From an uncultured Porphyromonadaceae bacterium (GTDB taxonomy: Bacteria > Bacteroidota > Bacteroidia > Bacteroidales > Muribaculaceae), in assembly GCA_947175455.1 (NCBI GenBank), contig CAMWMW010000013.1:1-10830 (forward strand): DNA of 10,830 nt. Reading direction: 5' to 3'. The notes beneath the pieces are model-generated. The model saw only the letters and a program-made list of their open reading frames with translations, made no database searches and was not told the origin of the DNA. This document shows, one piece after another, positions 8,540 to 10,830 of the stretch (position 1 is its first letter; each line of letters begins with the position of its first letter). A program made the translations under genes and the position numbers.

Positions 8540-10015
8540 TTGGCAAAGTCTATAGCACATAATATCATGGCAAAAGGCGTGTTGAATCTCTTCAACGTGC
8601 TTTTGCCTTTTATTATCACTCCCTATGTATACCGCGTCCTGGGTGCCCATAATATGGGAAACATAGATTACGCCACTGTTTTATTCGGTTACTTCGGCAT
8701 GCTGGGCATGTCCGGAATATATAATTATGGACTAAGGGAAATCAGCGCGCACAGAAACAACCGGAGAATCGTCACCGACATTTACAAAAACCTCTTCTGC
8801 ATAGGATTGATAACAAACCTGCTGTTCCTTGCATTATATATTCTCTTCATCTTATTTTTTATCCACGATCCGGAACTTAAACGAATCTCATATATACTCT
8901 GCGGCAATCTTGTTTCGCAGATAATTTATGTGGAATGGTATAATGAGGCAATGGAGGAGTTTAAATTCATAACTGTCAAAACAGTCTTGATTCGCCTCAT
9001 AAGCTTTATTTTCATTTTTACACTGGTCAGGAATGAATCCGATGAATATATATACGTAATGATAACAGTGGCGGTTGCAGTGCTTAATTATCTTGTAAGT
9101 TATATTTATTCAAGAAAAAAAATAAACATACACTGGCGCGAACTCTTCTCGGGCATACACCCTTGCAGATATATAATTCCACTTCTGACAATTCTTGTGT
9201 TGAACAATACCGGATATCTATATACAGTATTCGACCGCACTCTGCTCGGGTATTACACAGGCACTGAGAATGTGGCTTATTTCTCCTTGGGTCAAAAAAT
9301 TGTAGAGCTGTGCAAGCTTGTTATTCTTTCGATTGTTTTCGCGACATTGCCCCGTCTTTCTCTTTATCTCAACGAAAATCCTGACATGTATCAGCAGACA
9401 GTAAAACGTATAATGAAACTTACCTTGTCGCTGATGATACCTGTAAGTATCGGTCTGTTCATGCTTGCCCGTCCGATAATTCTTCTTTTCGGAGGAGACG
9501 AATACCTTCCGGCGGTAGCACCGATGAGGATTTTTGCATTAAGGATAATTATATTGGGGATAGATGCGATTCTTTACAACCAGATTATATTTCTTCACGG
9601 CAAAGAAAAGATTCTCGTGCTTTTCAACCTGCTGTGCGGAGCTGTCAACATAATTCTGAATGTAATCTTTATAGGGAATCTCACACCTGCGGTCTCCATA
9701 TCGTGCACGTTGATAAGCGAAATCATATTTGTGTGCATATGCCTTATATATATATATAGAAACATTAAGATCAAAGTAGGCTTATTCAATCTGACATGCC
9801 TTAGATATTTCGGTCTGTCATTACTTTTCATTCCTGTAATCTACGGAATTGGGATGTTAAGATTCGGTTATCAATTACAATTAGCCTTATCTATCGCAAT
9901 ATGTTCTATAATATATATAAGCAGTTTGTTTTTTTTAAAAGACCAAAATGCACTTGAACTTGTTACAATGATTAAAAAATTTTTACACCTGAATCATGAC
10001 AGACAAAGAAATTAG
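8540..10015 (+). CDS. wzx: Wzx-type lipid-linked oligosaccharide flippase
   Basis: This 491-residue MOP/MATE-superfamily membrane protein has about 12-14 hydrophobic segments, the usual length for Wzx or polysaccharide-transport (RfbX) proteins. It would flip undecaprenyl-pyrophosphate-linked repeat units across the inner membrane. The N-terminus has the typical layout: a basic stretch with KSIAHN (3-8), then a helix leading to PFIITPYVYRVLGAHNMG (23-40), close to the consensus of this family. A central YTVFDRTLLGYYTGTENVAYFSLGQK block (228-253) is also characteristic. The frame opens with TTG at 8540; the first ATG is at 8567 (residue 10). I prefer TTG because residues 3-8 match the conserved family start and the gap to wzy is then 11 bases. 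The last 20 bases overlap the next gene. A (TA)7 tract lies at codon 402. Confidence 0.88.
   Translation: MAKSIAHNIMAKGVLNLFNVLLPFIITPYVYRVLGAHNMGNIDYATVLFGYFGMLGMSGIYNYGLREISAHRNNRRIVTDIYKNLFCIGLITNLLFLALYILFILFFIHDPELKRISYILCGNLVSQIIYVEWYNEAMEEFKFITVKTVLIRLISFIFIFTLVRNESDEYIYVMITVAVAVLNYLVSYIYSRKKINIHWRELFSGIHPCRYIIPLLTILVLNNTGYLYTVFDRTLLGYYTGTENVAYFSLGQKIVELCKLVILSIVFATLPRLSLYLNENPDMYQQTVKRIMKLTLSLMIPVSIGLFMLARPIILLFGGDEYLPAVAPMRIFALRIIILGIDAILYNQIIFLHGKEKILVLFNLLCGAVNIILNVIFIGNLTPAVSISCTLISEIIFVCICLIYIYRNIKIKVGLFNLTCLRYFGLSLLFIPVIYGIGMLRFGYQLQLALSIAICSIIYISSLFFLKDQNALELVTMIKKFLHLNHDRQRN
9745..9758. repeat. (TA)7 dinucleotide tract inside wzx
   Basis: Fourteen bases of perfect TA repeat lie in the coding sequence of the flippase at about residues 402-406, in a membrane segment encoding Leu, Ile and Tyr. 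Loss or gain of one unit would shift the frame and cut off about 85 residues. Biased composition alone (ATA and TAT codons in a membrane helix) can produce it, so a switching role is only a possibility. Confidence 0.55.
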
Positions 10016-10721
10016 AAACACAATCAAACTCAAATATACACTACCGGGATTTACTGACAAAATGTTAGCAGATAATTTTCCATGTGCCTATCTTGGTCGA
10101 TTATTTTCGGTATGGTTTATAAAACGTGATGTAACTCCGAATTATATCACGATGCTCATGGTAATTTTCGGAATCATCGGGAGTATCCTGTTCGCAATTC
10201 CATCCCTGCCATGCAAGATATTGGGATACTTGTGCTGGATAATGTGGTATACAATGGATAACAGTGACGGACAGGTAGCGAGATACACAAAAAATTTCTC
10301 ACGATATGGAACTCAGATGGATTTTATGGCACACCTTATTGATCACCCCCTGATGAATATCGCAATATGGCTTACATTTATACAGATCGTAAATCCCGGA
10401 GACATAATACTGCTATCCCTATTCTCAATAATGGTTATTTCTTGCGAAATGCTACTGAGGAATATAACATCATTCCAATTCCAAATGGCTAAAGAAGAAA
10501 AAACAAGTCATACCAAGAACCCACAGAACATATTTAAATATCTGCTAATTCAGCTCACTCTTTTCCCGAACATCATAGTCCTGTTCTCTTGGATAATAAT
10601 AGTGGATTATTGGCTGAGAATAGGTTTCTCAATTTACATATTCTATGGATGGGCAGTATACTTTATATTATGCACACTCAGAACAACCATGATCACTTTA
10701 ATGCATTTTTACAGATCTTGA
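9996..10721 (+). CDS. CDP-alcohol phosphatidyltransferase-family membrane enzyme (variant signature, D to H)
   Basis: This 241-residue integral membrane protein belongs to the CDP-alcohol phosphotransferase family, which moves a phosphate-linked group from a CDP-activated donor to a hydroxyl acceptor with Mg2+. TPNYIT (47-52) precedes the first membrane helix, as in the family. The signature DxxDGxxARx8GxxxDxxxD is present as D88, D91, G92, A95, R96, G105 and D109, but the last position is H113, not Asp. That Asp is the proposed catalytic base in known members; another Asp follows at 116. About five to six hydrophobic segments follow the usual plan. The ATG at 9996 lies inside wzx (20-base overlap), so the gene is tied to polysaccharide export. 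Possible roles are decorating the glycan with a phospho-alcohol or making a special lipid anchor; ordinary phospholipid synthesis is less likely from context. Substrates are unknown. Confidence 0.85.
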   Translation: MTDKEIRNTIKLKYTLPGFTDKMLADNFPCAYLGRLFSVWFIKRDVTPNYITMLMVIFGIIGSILFAIPSLPCKILGYLCWIMWYTMDNSDGQVARYTKNFSRYGTQMDFMAHLIDHPLMNIAIWLTFIQIVNPGDIILLSLFSIMVISCEMLLRNITSFQFQMAKEEKTSHTKNPQNIFKYLLIQLTLFPNIIVLFSWIIIVDYWLRIGFSIYIFYGWAVYFILCTLRTTMITLMHFYRS

Positions 10722-10723
10722 CC

Positions 10724-10825
10724 ATGCAGAAAAGAATGGTTAACAAAGGCTGTGCAAATCCAATATTCCCCTCTCTTAGAAACTGTTTAAATTTAATTGT
10801 GAGGTTCATTGAGAGGATTTTATGA
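10724..10825 (+). CDS. Very small ORF after the phosphotransferase, doubtful
   Basis: ATG at 10724 opens 33 codons ending at TGA 10823-10825. It begins 2 bases after the preceding stop, and its own stop overlaps a possible next ATG (10822) in ATGA fashion. The product is basic with a hydrophobic C-terminal half and matches no family I know. Spacing fits an operon, but length and codon content give little support; this may be plain intergenic DNA. Confidence 0.15.
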   Translation: MQKRMVNKGCANPIFPSLRNCLNLIVRFIERIL

Positions 10826-10830
10826 GGTGT
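10822..10830 (+). CDS. Possible start of the next gene (partial)
   Basis: ATG at 10822-10824 is preceded by the purine-rich GAGAGGA (10811-10817), which is Shine-Dalgarno-like and correctly spaced. Only three codons (Met-Arg-Cys) are visible before the window ends, so no function can be given. If real, it would extend the polysaccharide operon. Confidence 0.25.

Noticed and set aside
9931..9937. A heptamer T_TTT_TTA in wzx that fits the -1 slippery pattern
   Set aside because: It is expected by chance in an AT-rich membrane-protein gene, and there is no downstream structure or meaningful alternative frame seen. The normal frame continues to a good stop.
1..10830. CRISPR array, tRNA, rRNA or complete insertion sequence
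   Set aside because: No regularly spaced repeats, no cloverleaf-like stretch and no transposase coding sequence were seen on either strand.

Overview
The window looks like chromosomal DNA of a Bacteroidales bacterium, possibly Muribaculaceae; the family-level guess is weak. Three things point there. The promoter ahead of leuS has a Bacteroidota-type -7 element (TAATTTTG). Most starts lack a Shine-Dalgarno sequence and sit in A-rich leaders. The LeuRS is long, with the lineage-typical insertions of Bacteroidota enzymes. All supported genes lie on the + strand.

Layout. Positions 1-86 hold a possible C-terminal tail of an upstream gene and a strong intrinsic terminator. From 87 to 287 there is a promoter region without a convincing gene. 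leuS (288-3050) is followed after only 5 bases by a secreted GH13 alpha-amylase-family enzyme (3056-4813), so the two are probably co-transcribed. A 112-base gap (4814-4925) separates this housekeeping/carbohydrate pair from a surface-polysaccharide assembly cluster. That cluster holds three GT2-family glycosyltransferases (4926-5756, 5761-6468, 6465-7280), a Wzy-type polymerase (7305-8528), a Wzx-type flippase (8540-10015) and a CDP-alcohol phosphotransferase (9996-10721). Genes in the cluster abut or overlap, so it reads as one operon that may continue past the right edge.

How the genes fit together. The glycosyltransferases would build an oligosaccharide repeat on undecaprenyl phosphate at the inner membrane face. 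Wzx would flip it and Wzy would polymerise it in the periplasm. The CDP-alcohol phosphotransferase at the end suggests that a phospho-alcohol group is attached to the glycan or its lipid, or that a special lipid acceptor is made. No priming transferase, chain-length regulator or nucleotide-sugar synthesis gene is in view, so those must lie elsewhere.

Base composition shifts visibly. leuS and the amylase gene are rich in G/C third positions. The first transferase is intermediate, and from about 5760, especially after 7305, the DNA becomes AT-rich, as is usual for exchangeable polysaccharide loci. The most unusual single observation is the CDP-alcohol phosphotransferase signature, in which the last of the four canonical aspartates is replaced by histidine (H113).
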